Positions 8,201-16,166 are shown, counted from the stretch's first letter. The stretch: 33,925 nt of DNA from Planctomycetales bacterium (GCA_022614695.1 JAKEIC010000209.1:1-33925); one strand, 5' to 3'. Made by a program: numbers and translations. The notes: generated from the sequence alone by a model not told the origin.

Positions 8201-11200
8201 ACGCGCAACAGGCGACCCTCGCGGGCGGCTACACGTTCCAGGGGGCTGCGCCCACCCTCTCCTCCGTCTCGCCGAACGCGGGCCCGACGGCGGGCGGGAC
8301 CCTGGTCACGCTCACGGGGACGAACTTCGCCGCCGGAGCGACGGTGACCTTCGGGGGAACCCAGGCGACCTCGGTCACCGTCGCTAGTACGACCCAGATC
8401 ACCTGCGTCACCCCCGCCGGCTCGATCGGTCCGGCGAGCGTGGTCGTCCGGAACGTGGACCTCCAGGCGGCGGCGCTCCCCGCAGGGTTCACGTTCCAGG
8501 GCCCGGTCCCGACGCTCTCGACGGTCAGCCCGAACTCCGGTCCGCTCGGGGGCGGGACCCTGGTCACGCTCGCCGGCACGAACTTCGCCGCGGGCGCGAC
8601 CGTCACGTTCGGGGGCGCCCTCGCCACCGGCGTGACCGTCGTCTCGACGACCTCGATCACCTGCACCACGCCGTCCGGCGGCGGGCCCGTGACCGTGGTC
8701 GTGACGAACGTGGACTCCCAGTCGGCGAGCCTCCCGAGCGGATTCAACTACGTCGGAACCCCCGCGACCGTGACGGGGGTCTCGCCGGGGAACGGCCCGG
8801 CGGCCGGGGGCACGTTCGTCACGATCTCGGGGTCGAACTTCGCCTCCGGCGCGACGGTCCAGTTCGGGAGCGCGACCGCGACGAGCGTGACCGTCGTCTC
8901 CGCGACCCAGATCACCTGCGTCACCCCCGCCGGCTCCCCCGGATTCGCGAACGTCACGGTCACGAACCCCTTCGCCTCGCCCGGCACCATGGCGAACGGG
9001 TTCCTCTTCCAGGGGCCGCCCCCCACCCTCACGAACGTGAGCCCCTCCTCCGGCCCCGACTCGGGAGGGACGGCGGTCCAGCTCACCGGGACTAACTTCC
9101 TCTCGGGGGCGACGGTCGCCTTCGGGGGGACCGCAGCGACGGGGGTGACGTTCGTCTCGTCGTCCCAGGTGAACTGCACCACCCCGGCCCACACGCTCGG
9201 GGTCGTGACGGTCACGCTCACGAATCCCGACCTGCTCGCCGCGAGCCTCACGAACGGGTACACGTTCCTCGGGCCGACGCCCACGCTTGTCGGGGTCTCG
9301 CCCGCCGTGGGGCCTGTCGGCGGCGGGACTCTCATCACCCTCACGGGTACGAACTTCGCCTCCGGGGCGACGGTGACACTCGGAGGGTCCGCGGCGACGA
9401 GCGTCAGCTTCGTCTCCTCCTCCATCCTCACGGCGACGGCGCCCGCCCACGCGGCCGGCTTCGTCACCGTCGCCGTCACGAACCCCGACAACCAGGTCGC
9501 CTCGCTCGCGAGCGGGTTCGAGTACCGGATCCCTCCGAGCATCACGACGACGATCCCGCCCTCGGGCTCCACGAACGGCGGGACCCTGATCACCATCTAC
9601 GGGTCGGACTTCGTCTCGGGCGCGACGGTGCTCCTCCGGAGCGTCCTGGCCACGGCGGTGACCGTGAACGGGACGGGGACGGAGATCCGCGCGACCACCC
9701 CGTCCGGCTCGGCCGGCTCGGCAACGGTCACCGTCACGAACCCCGACACGCTCACGGGGGTCCAGCCATCCGGGTTCACCTACATCACGGCCGGCGCGAA
9801 CCCCTCGATCTCGCTCCTCGACGTGGAGCCCGGGGCGGGCCCGCCGGCGGGCGGGACGACGGTCACGATCGTCGGGACGGGGTTCCTGACCGTCGGCTCG
9901 ACGACGGTCTACTTCGGGATGAACGCCTCCGCGAGCGTCACGGTCCTCTCGAGCACGACGCTCACCGCGGTGACCCCCGCGGGGACTGCGGGGACGATCG
10001 TGGACGTGGCCGTGGTGAACCCCGGGGGCCTCTCGGCCACGGCCCGGCGCGCGTTCGCCTACTCGACGGCGTACCCCGTCTTCGGCGGGCTCGCCGGAGC
10101 GACGGCCGCCTCCACGTACGCGATCGAGCTGCGCTGGCTGCCCGGCCTCGACGACGTGACCCCCTCGCGCCGGATGCGGTACGCCGTCTGGGGCGCGACC
10201 AGCTCGGGTGGGCAGTCCTTCTCGTCCCCGCCGTGGTACCTGACGGACCCGGGCATCCAGGTCTTCCTCGCCGGAGGGCTCCAGCCGGCGAAGAGCTACT
10301 GGTTCGTGGTCCGCGCGGTGGACGAGGCGGGGAACCGGGACTCGAACACGGTGGAGCGCTCGGCGACCACCTTCCCGTTCCCCGGGGCGGGCGGCACGAG
10401 CCCCTGGTCGGCGACCGGAGCCCTCGGGACGGCGCGCGGAGCCCACACGGCGACGCAGCTCCGGGAGGGGCCGGTCCTCGTCGCAGGCGGTGGGACCACG
10501 ACGTGCGAACTCTACGATCCCATCCCGGGAACCTGGTCCGGGACGGGGTCCCTCGGCGTCCTGCGCACGAACCATGCGACCGCGCTCCTCCTGACCGGGC
10601 GGCCCCTCGCCGCCGGGGGCTCGGGGGCCTCGGCCCGGGGGAGCTCGGAGCTCTACGACCCGGCGGCGGGCACCTGGGCGGCGACGGGCACGCTCGTCGT
10701 CGGCCGAGAGAGCCACACGCTCACCGTCCTCGGGAACGGCCGAGTCCTCGCGGCGGGTGGCAGCAACCCGTTCGGCAACATCGCCGGGTGCGAGCTGTAC
10801 AACCCCACGGCGGGGACGTGGAGCTCGACGAACCCCCTCGCGACGGGTCGGTCCTTCCACACGGCGACCCTCCTCCAGGACGGGCGCGTGCTCGCCGCGG
10901 GGGGCCTCACGGGGACCCTCTCGCCGACGGCGACCGCGACCGCCGAGATCTACGACCCCTCGGCGGGAACCTGGTCGGTGACCGGCGCGATGGCCACCGC
11001 CCGGATGATCCACACGTCAACGCTCCTCCCGGACGGGATGGTGCTGGTGGCGGGGGGGCGGGCGGGCCTCGCGTCGGTCAAGACCTGCGAGCTGTTCGAC
11101 CCCTCGAAGGGGCAGTGGTCCACGGTCGGTTCGCTCGCGACGGACCGCGACAACCATGCCGCGGCGCTCCTCCCGAGCGGTTGGGTGCTCGTGGCGGGGG

Positions 11201-12810
11201 GGCGAAGCGGTCTGACGGACCTCTCGAACTCGGAGATCTACGATCCCATCGGCGCCACGTGGTTCGCGGCGGGCAGCTTCGCGAACGCGCGCGCCCAGGC
11301 GACCGCGACCGTCCTCCCCTCGGGAGACGTCCTCCTCGCGGGGGGAGTCGCGGGCGGCTTCAACTCCACCGATGCCGACATCTACGACGCCGCCCCCGAC
11401 GCGGGACGCTGGCGGGGCGCGGCCACTCTCGACCGGGGGAGGCACCTCCACACGGCGACCCCGCTCCTCGACGGCACCCTGCTCGTCACGGGCGGGCGGG
11501 GCACGGGCGGCGCCTACGACGCCACGTCGAGGCTCTACGATCCCCAGACGGGGACCTGGACCGCGACCGTCGGGACGATGGCCACGGCCCGCGCCTACCA
11601 CACGGGGACCCTGCTCGGGGACGGCCGCGTCCTCGTTTCGGGCGGGTTCAACGGGACCGCCCTCTCGACGGCCGAGGTCTTCGACCCGGCGACGGGCACC
11701 TGGACGGCGACCGGGGGGCTCGGTACGGGCCGGTATTCCCAGACCGCGACGCTGCTCCGCGACGGGAGGGTCTTCGTCGCCGGGGGGCACAACGGCAGCG
11801 TCAACGTGGCGACGGCGCAGGTCTACGACCCGTCCACGGGGACCTGGACGTCGGCCCCGAACATGGGGACGGCGCGGGGCTACCACACGGCCACGATGCT
11901 CTCCGGCGGGCAGGTCCTCGTGGCGGGCGGCTTCAACCCGTTTGTCACGGCGAGCGCGGAGATCTACTACCCGGCGGCGGCGACGTGGGTCCCGACGGGA
12001 GGGCTCGTGACGGCCCGCTCCCGGCACACGGCGACGGCGCTCCCGGGGGGACGCGTCCTCGTCGCCGGCGGGACGAACTCGTTCAGCGCGGCCATGACCT
12101 CGTGCGAGATCTACGACCCGGCGACGACCACATGGACGAACACGGGGATCCTCGCGACCGCGCGGCACCAGCACACGGCGACCCTCCTCCCGAGCGGCCG
12201 GGTCCTCGCCGCGGGGGGGTACACGACCCTGGGGCTCGTCACGGCGGAGCTCTACGACCCGCGCCGCGGCACCTGGACCTCGACGGGGGCCCTCGCGACC
12301 GGCCGCGGCTTCCACACCGCGTCGCCCCTCCCGGACGGCTCGGTGCTCGCGGTCGCGGGGCTCGCGGCGGGCGCGACCTACCTCGCCTCCGCCGAGGTCT
12401 TCGACGAGGGGCGCGGGTCGGCGGACTCGTGGCGCCCCCTGGTCTCGGCGGTTGGCGGCGTGACGCAGTTCCCGGTGGCGATGAGCTATGGGGCGACCGT
12501 GGCGGTGACCGGGGCGAAGTTCCGCGGGGTCTCCGAGGCGGGGGCGGGCGGCACCCAGAGCTCCCCGGCCGACCTGCCCCTCGTCGAGCTGGTCGGGCCG
12601 CTCGGCTACGCGACGGGCTACATGAACTCGGACGCCGGCCAGGTCCGGCGCCTCGCCCTCGTCGGGGCGCACTCCGACACGGCGTTCACGGTGCAGACCC
12701 CGGGCCAGTGGAGCCCGATCAACCTGACTGGGATCGGGCCGGGCGCCTACACCCTCCGCGTGATCGTGAACGGGGTCCCGTCCGTGGCGCGCATCGTGCG
12801 GTTCCCGTAG
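5260..12810 (+). CDS. Giant surface lipoprotein: 18 IPT/TIG repeats, FN3-like domain, 14 Kelch units, galactose-oxidase-like C-terminus
   Basis: 2516 residues. The frame is open far upstream, but the GTG at 5260 is the right start: it overlaps the kinase stop (GTGA), a GGGGGAG ribosome site lies just before it, and it begins a lipoprotein signal (LLASAGC, Cys19). A Gly/His-rich linker follows. Residues about 53-1600 are 18 IPT/TIG Ig-like repeats of about 86 residues, each with the S-P-x-x-GP-x-x-GGT-x-V-x-I-x-G-x-x-F pattern. Residues about 1604-1707 look like FN3. Residues about 1714-2391 hold 14 Kelch units (H-T-A-T-x-L then E-[IL]-YDP-x-x-GTW), enough for two seven-bladed propellers. The last 125 residues resemble the galactose/glyoxal oxidase C-terminal early-set domain, but I do not see its copper-ligand His. 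It is probably a long cell-surface adhesin or carbohydrate-binding stalk. Confidence 0.9.
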   Translation: MRRGLLRLAPLALLASAGCGIGAYAIIGIAALGGGGGGHGGGGVADTPPSTAPVVQSVTPSAGPTAGGTVVTITGLRFTTGATVSFATVAASGVTVVSQFILTCTTPSYPQGSVTVTVTNPDAQTGSLAGGFVFQGPAPTLASVSPAVGPTTGGTTITLTGTNFAPGATVTVGGAAASFVSVPSTTTVVCVTPAGTMGPAAVTLTNLDLQAASLAGGFTYQGPAPTLTTVSPGSGPAGGGTLVTLTGTNFAAGATVAVGGNPATGVTVVSGTTITCVTPAGTGIVSVVVTNVDLQTATLASGFTYTGTPATVTSVSPAAGPASGGTFVTIAGTGFLPGATADFGGTAATSVVVVSTTQITCVTPTGTPGPANVSVTNAAASPGTLVNGYTFQGTPPTLSSVSPAAGPLAGGTLVTLTGTGFLAGATVTVGGSPATTVTVASSTTITCVTPAGAMGPAAVVVTNVDAQTASLPTGYTFQGPVPSVLGVSPSAGPLAGGTLVTITGTNFAAGATVTFGGAAATSVTLVSSTSITCTTPSGAMGPASVVVTNVDAQQGTLAGGFTFQGAAPTLTGVLPGAGPIAGGTLVTLSGTNFAAGATVRFGTALATSVTVATTTQISCVTPAGSSIGPTSVTVTNVDAQSSTLPGGFNYVGPSPTVSSVSPASGPVGGGTFVTVTGTNYVSGATVTFGGALASGVTVLSSTQLTCTTPAGTGTVSVAVTNIDGSSGTAAGAYTYTGIGATVTSVSPNSGPAAGGTFVTITGTNFLIGATVTFGGASATSVTIVSSTSITCSTPAGTPGPVNVTVTNLSSSPGTLVNGYTYLGAVPTLASVTPNVGPTAGGTLVTLAGTNFLGGATVTFGGALATSVTVASTTQITCLTPAHALGPVTVVVTNVDSQQATLAGGFTFQGPVPTLSAVTPNAGPTTGGTLVTLTGTNFAAGATVTFGGLAATTITVVNATTITCQTPSGAMGPTTVVVTNVDAQQATLAGGYTFQGAAPTLSSVSPNAGPTAGGTLVTLTGTNFAAGATVTFGGTQATSVTVASTTQITCVTPAGSIGPASVVVRNVDLQAAALPAGFTFQGPVPTLSTVSPNSGPLGGGTLVTLAGTNFAAGATVTFGGALATGVTVVSTTSITCTTPSGGGPVTVVVTNVDSQSASLPSGFNYVGTPATVTGVSPGNGPAAGGTFVTISGSNFASGATVQFGSATATSVTVVSATQITCVTPAGSPGFANVTVTNPFASPGTMANGFLFQGPPPTLTNVSPSSGPDSGGTAVQLTGTNFLSGATVAFGGTAATGVTFVSSSQVNCTTPAHTLGVVTVTLTNPDLLAASLTNGYTFLGPTPTLVGVSPAVGPVGGGTLITLTGTNFASGATVTLGGSAATSVSFVSSSILTATAPAHAAGFVTVAVTNPDNQVASLASGFEYRIPPSITTTIPPSGSTNGGTLITIYGSDFVSGATVLLRSVLATAVTVNGTGTEIRATTPSGSAGSATVTVTNPDTLTGVQPSGFTYITAGANPSISLLDVEPGAGPPAGGTTVTIVGTGFLTVGSTTVYFGMNASASVTVLSSTTLTAVTPAGTAGTIVDVAVVNPGGLSATARRAFAYSTAYPVFGGLAGATAASTYAIELRWLPGLDDVTPSRRMRYAVWGATSSGGQSFSSPPWYLTDPGIQVFLAGGLQPAKSYWFVVRAVDEAGNRDSNTVERSATTFPFPGAGGTSPWSATGALGTARGAHTATQLREGPVLVAGGGTTTCELYDPIPGTWSGTGSLGVLRTNHATALLLTGRPLAAGGSGASARGSSELYDPAAGTWAATGTLVVGRESHTLTVLGNGRVLAAGGSNPFGNIAGCELYNPTAGTWSSTNPLATGRSFHTATLLQDGRVLAAGGLTGTLSPTATATAEIYDPSAGTWSVTGAMATARMIHTSTLLPDGMVLVAGGRAGLASVKTCELFDPSKGQWSTVGSLATDRDNHAAALLPSGWVLVAGGRSGLTDLSNSEIYDPIGATWFAAGSFANARAQATATVLPSGDVLLAGGVAGGFNSTDADIYDAAPDAGRWRGAATLDRGRHLHTATPLLDGTLLVTGGRGTGGAYDATSRLYDPQTGTWTATVGTMATARAYHTGTLLGDGRVLVSGGFNGTALSTAEVFDPATGTWTATGGLGTGRYSQTATLLRDGRVFVAGGHNGSVNVATAQVYDPSTGTWTSAPNMGTARGYHTATMLSGGQVLVAGGFNPFVTASAEIYYPAAATWVPTGGLVTARSRHTATALPGGRVLVAGGTNSFSAAMTSCEIYDPATTTWTNTGILATARHQHTATLLPSGRVLAAGGYTTLGLVTAELYDPRRGTWTSTGALATGRGFHTASPLPDGSVLAVAGLAAGATYLASAEVFDEGRGSADSWRPLVSAVGGVTQFPVAMSYGATVAVTGAKFRGVSEAGAGGTQSSPADLPLVELVGPLGYATGYMNSDAGQVRRLALVGAHSDTAFTVQTPGQWSPINLTGIGPGAYTLRVIVNGVPSVARIVRFP
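5416..10060 (+). repeat. 18 tandem IPT/TIG-coding repeats (about 258 bp unit)
   Basis: In-frame tandem repeats within the giant lipoprotein gene. Several units share long near-identical DNA around the GTNFAAGATVTFGG coding segment (for example near 8060, 8320 and 8580), implying recent duplication or gene conversion. Repeats 7-8 (about 6970-7520) stand out by relaxed codon use. Confidence 0.85.
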
Positions 12811-12813
12811 CGT

Positions 12814-12851
12814 AAGCGCTTCCCGCGGCCAAGGCCCCGCGTGAAGCGCTT
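12814..12851. terminator. Strong hairpin after the giant lipoprotein gene
   Basis: Arms 12814-12828 and 12837-12851 pair over 15 bp with a single mismatch, and the ends extend by four more pairs after one mismatch (AGCG before, CGCT after). It begins 3 bp after the TAG stop. There is no T-run, so it may be a non-canonical or bidirectional terminator, or a 3'-end stabilising hairpin, between the converging operon and the diiron gene. Confidence 0.55.
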
Positions 12852-12927
12852 CCGCTAGCAACGCAAGGGCCGGATCGGCCGACGTCCTCAGGCATAGTCG
12901 GTTTCGGCCTCCGACCCCTACGTCGGG

Positions 12928-13794
12928 CTACGCTACGACCGGCTCCGGTCGTCCGGCCAAGACCCGCTCGACCACGGGGTCGCTCAGGTAGCTCCCGGGG
13001 ATCCGGGGCCTCCGGCGCGCGAAGAGGCCTCGCGCCTTCGCCCAGAAGAGGCCGTTCGCGATCAGCGCCCAGCGGCGGAGGAACCCGATCTCCGAGAGGC
13101 TCCCCGTGAGGAGCCCGAGGCGCTGCATCCGGATCTCGGTCGTCCGGAGCACGTGCTCGAGGAACCGCGGGAGCTGCGAGAGGACCGGGTGGCCCGCCGG
13201 CAGCCGCTTCTCGACGTGGCGCGCGAGGAACCGGAGCGCCACGACCGAGAGGAGGCAGCGGCCGAGGAGCTGGCGCCGCCGCCGCGGCGTCTCGCGCAGG
13301 ACCTCGAGGGTCCTCTCCTCTCCGAAGGTCACGTGCCCCTCCTCCTGGCGGCCGATGCTCGCGAGGATCGCCTGCACCTCGGGGTGAGGGACCGCGTCCT
13401 CGAGGGCGTAGAAGGCGACGAGCACGAGCCCTTCCCCGAGGGCCATCTCGAGCGCCACGTGGTGGTCCCAGAGCCTCTCGTGGCTCGAGAGGAACTTGAT
13501 GACCCGGTTCGGGGGCGAGGGCTTCGCCCCGAGGATCTTGAAGATCTTGAGGAAGTTCCGGAAGTGGGCGAACTCCTCCACGGCCTGCCGCGAGAGGAAC
13601 GTCGCGGCGTCAATGTCGGGCGCCGTGTAGAGGGTCGCGCCGCAGTAGCAGCCGGTCGCCTCGCCGTAGAGGGCCTGGGAGAAGATCCACGCGAGGAGGT
13701 CGCGGTCGCGGGCGAGGTCGAAGCGGGCCGAGCCGACGTCGTAGCGAAGTTCCTCGCGCGTGAGGAGCACGGGGGGAGGATACCCGAAGGCCAT
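12928..13794 (-). CDS. Ferritin-like diiron-carboxylate protein
   Basis: 288 residues, mostly helical. It shows the four-helix diiron ligand pattern: a Glu in helix 1 (Glu45, LYGEATG), E-x-x-H in helix 2 (Glu74-Phe-Ala-His77), a Glu in helix 3 (Glu116 or Glu121, EMALGEGL) and E-x-x-H in helix 4 (Glu151-x-x-His154, EEGH). This fits the ferritin-like superfamily of diiron oxygenases/oxidases; I cannot say which subfamily or substrate. The hydrophobic stretch near the C-terminus and basic tail (FARRRPR) may give membrane association. It stands alone on the minus strand, 126 bp downstream of the EamA gene, converging on the giant lipoprotein gene. Its TAG stop lies inside a TAGCCCGACG motif that recurs at the stop of the 25846 gene. 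Confidence 0.75.
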   Translation of the reverse strand: MAFGYPPPVLLTREELRYDVGSARFDLARDRDLLAWIFSQALYGEATGCYCGATLYTAPDIDAATFLSRQAVEEFAHFRNFLKIFKILGAKPSPPNRVIKFLSSHERLWDHHVALEMALGEGLVLVAFYALEDAVPHPEVQAILASIGRQEEGHVTFGEERTLEVLRETPRRRRQLLGRCLLSVVALRFLARHVEKRLPAGHPVLSQLPRFLEHVLRTTEIRMQRLGLLTGSLSEIGFLRRWALIANGLFWAKARGLFARRRPRIPGSYLSDPVVERVLAGRPEPVVA

Positions 13795-13890
13795 CGGCCC
13801 GTCACGGCGCGGACCGGCGACGGGTCCATCGCGGACTTGTCGAACAGACGGCGGCTGCCCAGTGACCGCGGGGTTCGGTGGGCGCCGCGG

Positions 13891-13917
13891 GTCCTGTCGC
13901 CGCGTCGCCTCGTCGAG
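13891..13917 (-). repeat. Octamer-period repeat, copy A
   Basis: Read on the minus strand: CTC then GACGAGGC, GACGCGGC, GACAGGAC. It lies just downstream of the EamA stop (13921) in the gap before the diiron gene. Confidence 0.5.
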
Positions 13918-13920
13918 CCG

Positions 13921-15015
13921 TCAATGCCCGTGCCGGTGGTGCAGGTCGGGGACGTGCTCGTGGTCGTGGACGAGCCGCTCGTGGCGGTGGGGGTGGGAGT
14001 GGGGCCCGGCGACGGGGCCCTCGTGGCCGGGGTGGTCGTGCCGGTGGTGCTCGTCGTGCCCGTCGTGAGAGTGGACATGGTCGTGCTCCATCGGCTCGTG
14101 CACGTGGACGTGGCCGTGGCGCTCGCGGAAGAGGAGCCAGACCCCGGCCAGCATGAGCCCGCCCGCGAGGAGCTGAACCGGGCCGGGGCGTTCGCCGAGG
14201 ACGGGGACCGCCGCGAGCGCGCCCACGAAGGGGGCCGTCGCGAAGTAGGCGGCCTGTCGCGCGGCGCCGAGGAGCCGCAGCGCGAGGATGTAGAGGAGGA
14301 GCGCCACGCCGTAGGAGACGAAGCCGACCCCGAGCGCGGCGGCCGCGATCCCCGGGGAGGGCCACGGCATCCCGAGGGTCCGCGCGAGGGCGAGAGTCGC
14401 GAGGCCCGCCGCGAGCGTCTTCACCCGGACGACGGCCACCGGGTCCCGGACCGAGAGGCGCTGCGAGAAGTTGTTGTCGAGCGCCCACGAGAGGCAGCCC
14501 CCCGCCACGCAGAGGGCTCCGACGAGGTCCCCGCCCAGGCCGCCCTCGCCGCCCCCGGCCCCGAGGGCGAAGGAGCCGGCGAGGACGAACCCCACGGCGG
14601 CCGCCGCGCTCCCGCCGAGGTGCTCGCCGAAGAGGGCGACCGCGAGGAGGATCGTGAACGGCGCCTCGAGGTTGAGGAGGAGCGAGCCCGTCACCCCCGA
14701 GAGGCGGCCGATCCCGGCGTTGAGGAGGATCGGCCCGAGAATCCCGCCGGTCACGGTGACCGCCACGAGGAGCGGCAGGTCCCCCTTCCGCAGCCGCGCC
14801 TCGGGCGAGACGCCGCGCCGCGCGAGGCCGAAGGCGAGGAATCCCAGGCCTGCCCCGAGATAGAGGAGCGCGGCCAGGGTGACCGCGTCGGTGTGCCGCA
14901 TCAGGATCTTCTGGACCGGCGTGCTCGCGCCGTAGAGCACGGCCGCGGCGAGGCCGAGGGTCGCTCCCCAACTCGCCGTGTCGCTGCGTCCCCGCGTCCC
15001 CGCGTCGAGCGTCAT
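13921..15015 (-). CDS. EamA/DMT-family permease with long His-rich C-terminal tail
   Basis: 364 residues. Residues about 15-295 show ten hydrophobic segments in two five-helix halves, with EamA-type signatures (LNAGIGRLSGVTGSLLLNLE, LFGEHLG, ATAPFVGALAAVPVLGE). This is the drug/metabolite transporter superfamily. The last 65 residues hold 25 histidines mixed with Asp, Glu and Gly, a strong metal-binding character rarely seen in this family. The tail suggests transport or buffering of a divalent metal (Zn, Ni, Co), but the substrate is not proven by sequence. ATG at 15015 overlaps the lpxB stop (ATGA), so it is translationally coupled to lpxB. The first codons lie in an 8-bp-period DNA repeat (14973-15009). 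Confidence 0.85.
   Translation of the reverse strand: MTLDAGTRGRSDTASWGATLGLAAAVLYGASTPVQKILMRHTDAVTLAALLYLGAGLGFLAFGLARRGVSPEARLRKGDLPLLVAVTVTGGILGPILLNAGIGRLSGVTGSLLLNLEAPFTILLAVALFGEHLGGSAAAAVGFVLAGSFALGAGGGEGGLGGDLVGALCVAGGCLSWALDNNFSQRLSVRDPVAVVRVKTLAAGLATLALARTLGMPWPSPGIAAAALGVGFVSYGVALLLYILALRLLGAARQAAYFATAPFVGALAAVPVLGERPGPVQLLAGGLMLAGVWLLFRERHGHVHVHEPMEHDHVHSHDGHDEHHRHDHPGHEGPVAGPHSHPHRHERLVHDHEHVPDLHHRHGH
14973..15009 (-). repeat. Octamer-period repeat, copy B, in the EamA gene start
   Basis: Read on the minus strand: CTC then GACGCGGG, GACGCGGG, GACGCAGC, GACACGGC. It encodes residues 3-15 of the EamA protein, just after the start codon. Confidence 0.6.
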
Positions 15016-16166
15016 CGGGGCTGCTTCCGGCTCTCGATCGCGGCGAGGACCTCCTCGGCCGCGCGCCGCGAGGGGTTCGGGACGCTGGCGACGGCCGCCC
15101 GCACCTCGGCGAGCCCCGCGAGGCAGTCGGCCCGCCGGCGCGGGTCGGTGAGGAGCGTGAGGGCCGCGCCGGCCACGTCGCGCGCGCCGTCGCGCCAGAG
15201 CGTGAACTCCGGGACGATCCGGCGGCCGGCGAGGACGTTCGGGAGGCCGATATGGTCGGTCTCGAACCAGCAGAGGGACATGAAGCGCGCGACCGGGCCC
15301 ACGCGGTAGACGATCACGACCGGGGTCCGGTGGTAGACGGCCTCGAGCGTGACCGTCCCCGAGGTGGCGAGGACGGCGTCGCTCGCCGCGTAGATCTCGG
15401 CGGTCGAGCCCGGGACGACGGTGGCCCGGACGAGAGACGACTCGAGCGCGCGCTTGAGGGACCGCTCGAGGCGCGGGGCCGCGCAGGAGACGACGAAGCG
15501 CACGCCCGGGAGAGTCCCCGCGAGCCACTCGGCGGCGCGGAGCAGCACGGGACCCGTCAGCCGGATCTCCCCCAGGCGGCTCCCGGGGAGGATCCCGACG
15601 AGGGTCCCGCCGGGAGCCTTCAGCTCGGCCACGAGCCGCGGGTCGGGCGGGTGCGCCTCGAGGTGCGCGAAGAGGGGATGGCCGACGTAGGTGGCGGAGA
15701 CCCCCCGATCGGCGTACCACCTCTCCTCGAACGGGAAGAGGACGAGCATCCGGTCCACCCAGCGGCGGACCTTGCGGATCCGCCACGGGTTGTAGGCCCA
15801 GATCTGCGGGGAGACGTAGTAGATCGAGGGGACCCCGCGCTCCTTGGCGGTCTTGGCGAAGAAGAAGTTGATGCCGGGGTTGTCCACGAGGACGAAGGCG
15901 TCGGCCGGGTCCCGGGCCGTCCTCTCTCGCGCGCGGAGGATCTCGCCGTAGAGCCTCGGCATGAGCCGCACGGCCTGCGCGGCCCACATGACCGAGTGCT
16001 GCGTCAGGTCGTAGAAGCAGTCGAGCCCCTGCGTGCGCATCCGGGCCCCACCGAGGCCGGAGAACCGGGCGCCGGGGGCGAGGGCGCGGACCTCGCGCAT
16101 CAGGTCCGCGGCGATCCGGTCCGAGGACTCCTCGCCGGCGCAGAGGAAGACATGGGGGCCGGTCAT
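15012..16166 (-). CDS. lpxB: Lipid-A-disaccharide synthase
   Basis: 384 residues, the usual family length. LpxB is a GT-B glycosyltransferase that joins UDP-2,3-diacylglucosamine and 2,3-diacylglucosamine-1-phosphate at the inner membrane. Recognisable pieces: N-terminal AGEESSDRIAADL (canonical AGExSGD with changes), FSGLGGARM, VLVDNPGINFFFAK with the conserved Asp95, YYVSPQIWAY (about 116-125), VGHPL (161-165), LPGSRLGEI and ATSGTVTLEAVYHRTPVVIVYR, the UDP-sugar binding part. ATG at 16166 is chosen over longer options because the AGE motif starts within ten residues and it overlaps the upstream stop (ATGA). It sits in the lpxD - membrane protein - lpxB - EamA run. Confidence 0.95.
   Translation of the reverse strand: MTGPHVFLCAGEESSDRIAADLMREVRALAPGARFSGLGGARMRTQGLDCFYDLTQHSVMWAAQAVRLMPRLYGEILRARERTARDPADAFVLVDNPGINFFFAKTAKERGVPSIYYVSPQIWAYNPWRIRKVRRWVDRMLVLFPFEERWYADRGVSATYVGHPLFAHLEAHPPDPRLVAELKAPGGTLVGILPGSRLGEIRLTGPVLLRAAEWLAGTLPGVRFVVSCAAPRLERSLKRALESSLVRATVVPGSTAEIYAASDAVLATSGTVTLEAVYHRTPVVIVYRVGPVARFMSLCWFETDHIGLPNVLAGRRIVPEFTLWRDGARDVAGAALTLLTDPRRRADCLAGLAEVRAAVASVPNPSRRAAEEVLAAIESRKQPR

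Noticed and set aside
5260-10060. Possible CRISPR or satellite array, because of regular repeats
   Set aside because: The period (about 258 bp) and reading frame are those of IPT protein repeats; no short repeats with unique spacers.
1036-12810. A single 3924-codon frame that includes the giant lipoprotein
   Set aside because: The first 1408 codons are out of frame with the caspase and kinase genes and have shadow composition; the GTG at 5260 with ribosome site, signal peptide and overlap is the true start.
7432-12861. Two very long minus-strand frames (1193 and 614 codons) opposite the IPT/Kelch gene
   Set aside because: Low-complexity Arg/Glu/Asp/Gly composition mirroring the repeats; no start signals and no domain.
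13795-13890. Promoter search upstream of the diiron gene
   Set aside because: No convincing -35/-10 pair at normal spacing on the minus strand; only the octamer repeat nearby is supported.
13153-15309. 718-codon plus-strand frame opposite the diiron and EamA genes
   Set aside because: Glu/Arg/Val-rich mirror composition of minus-strand genes that have clear domains.
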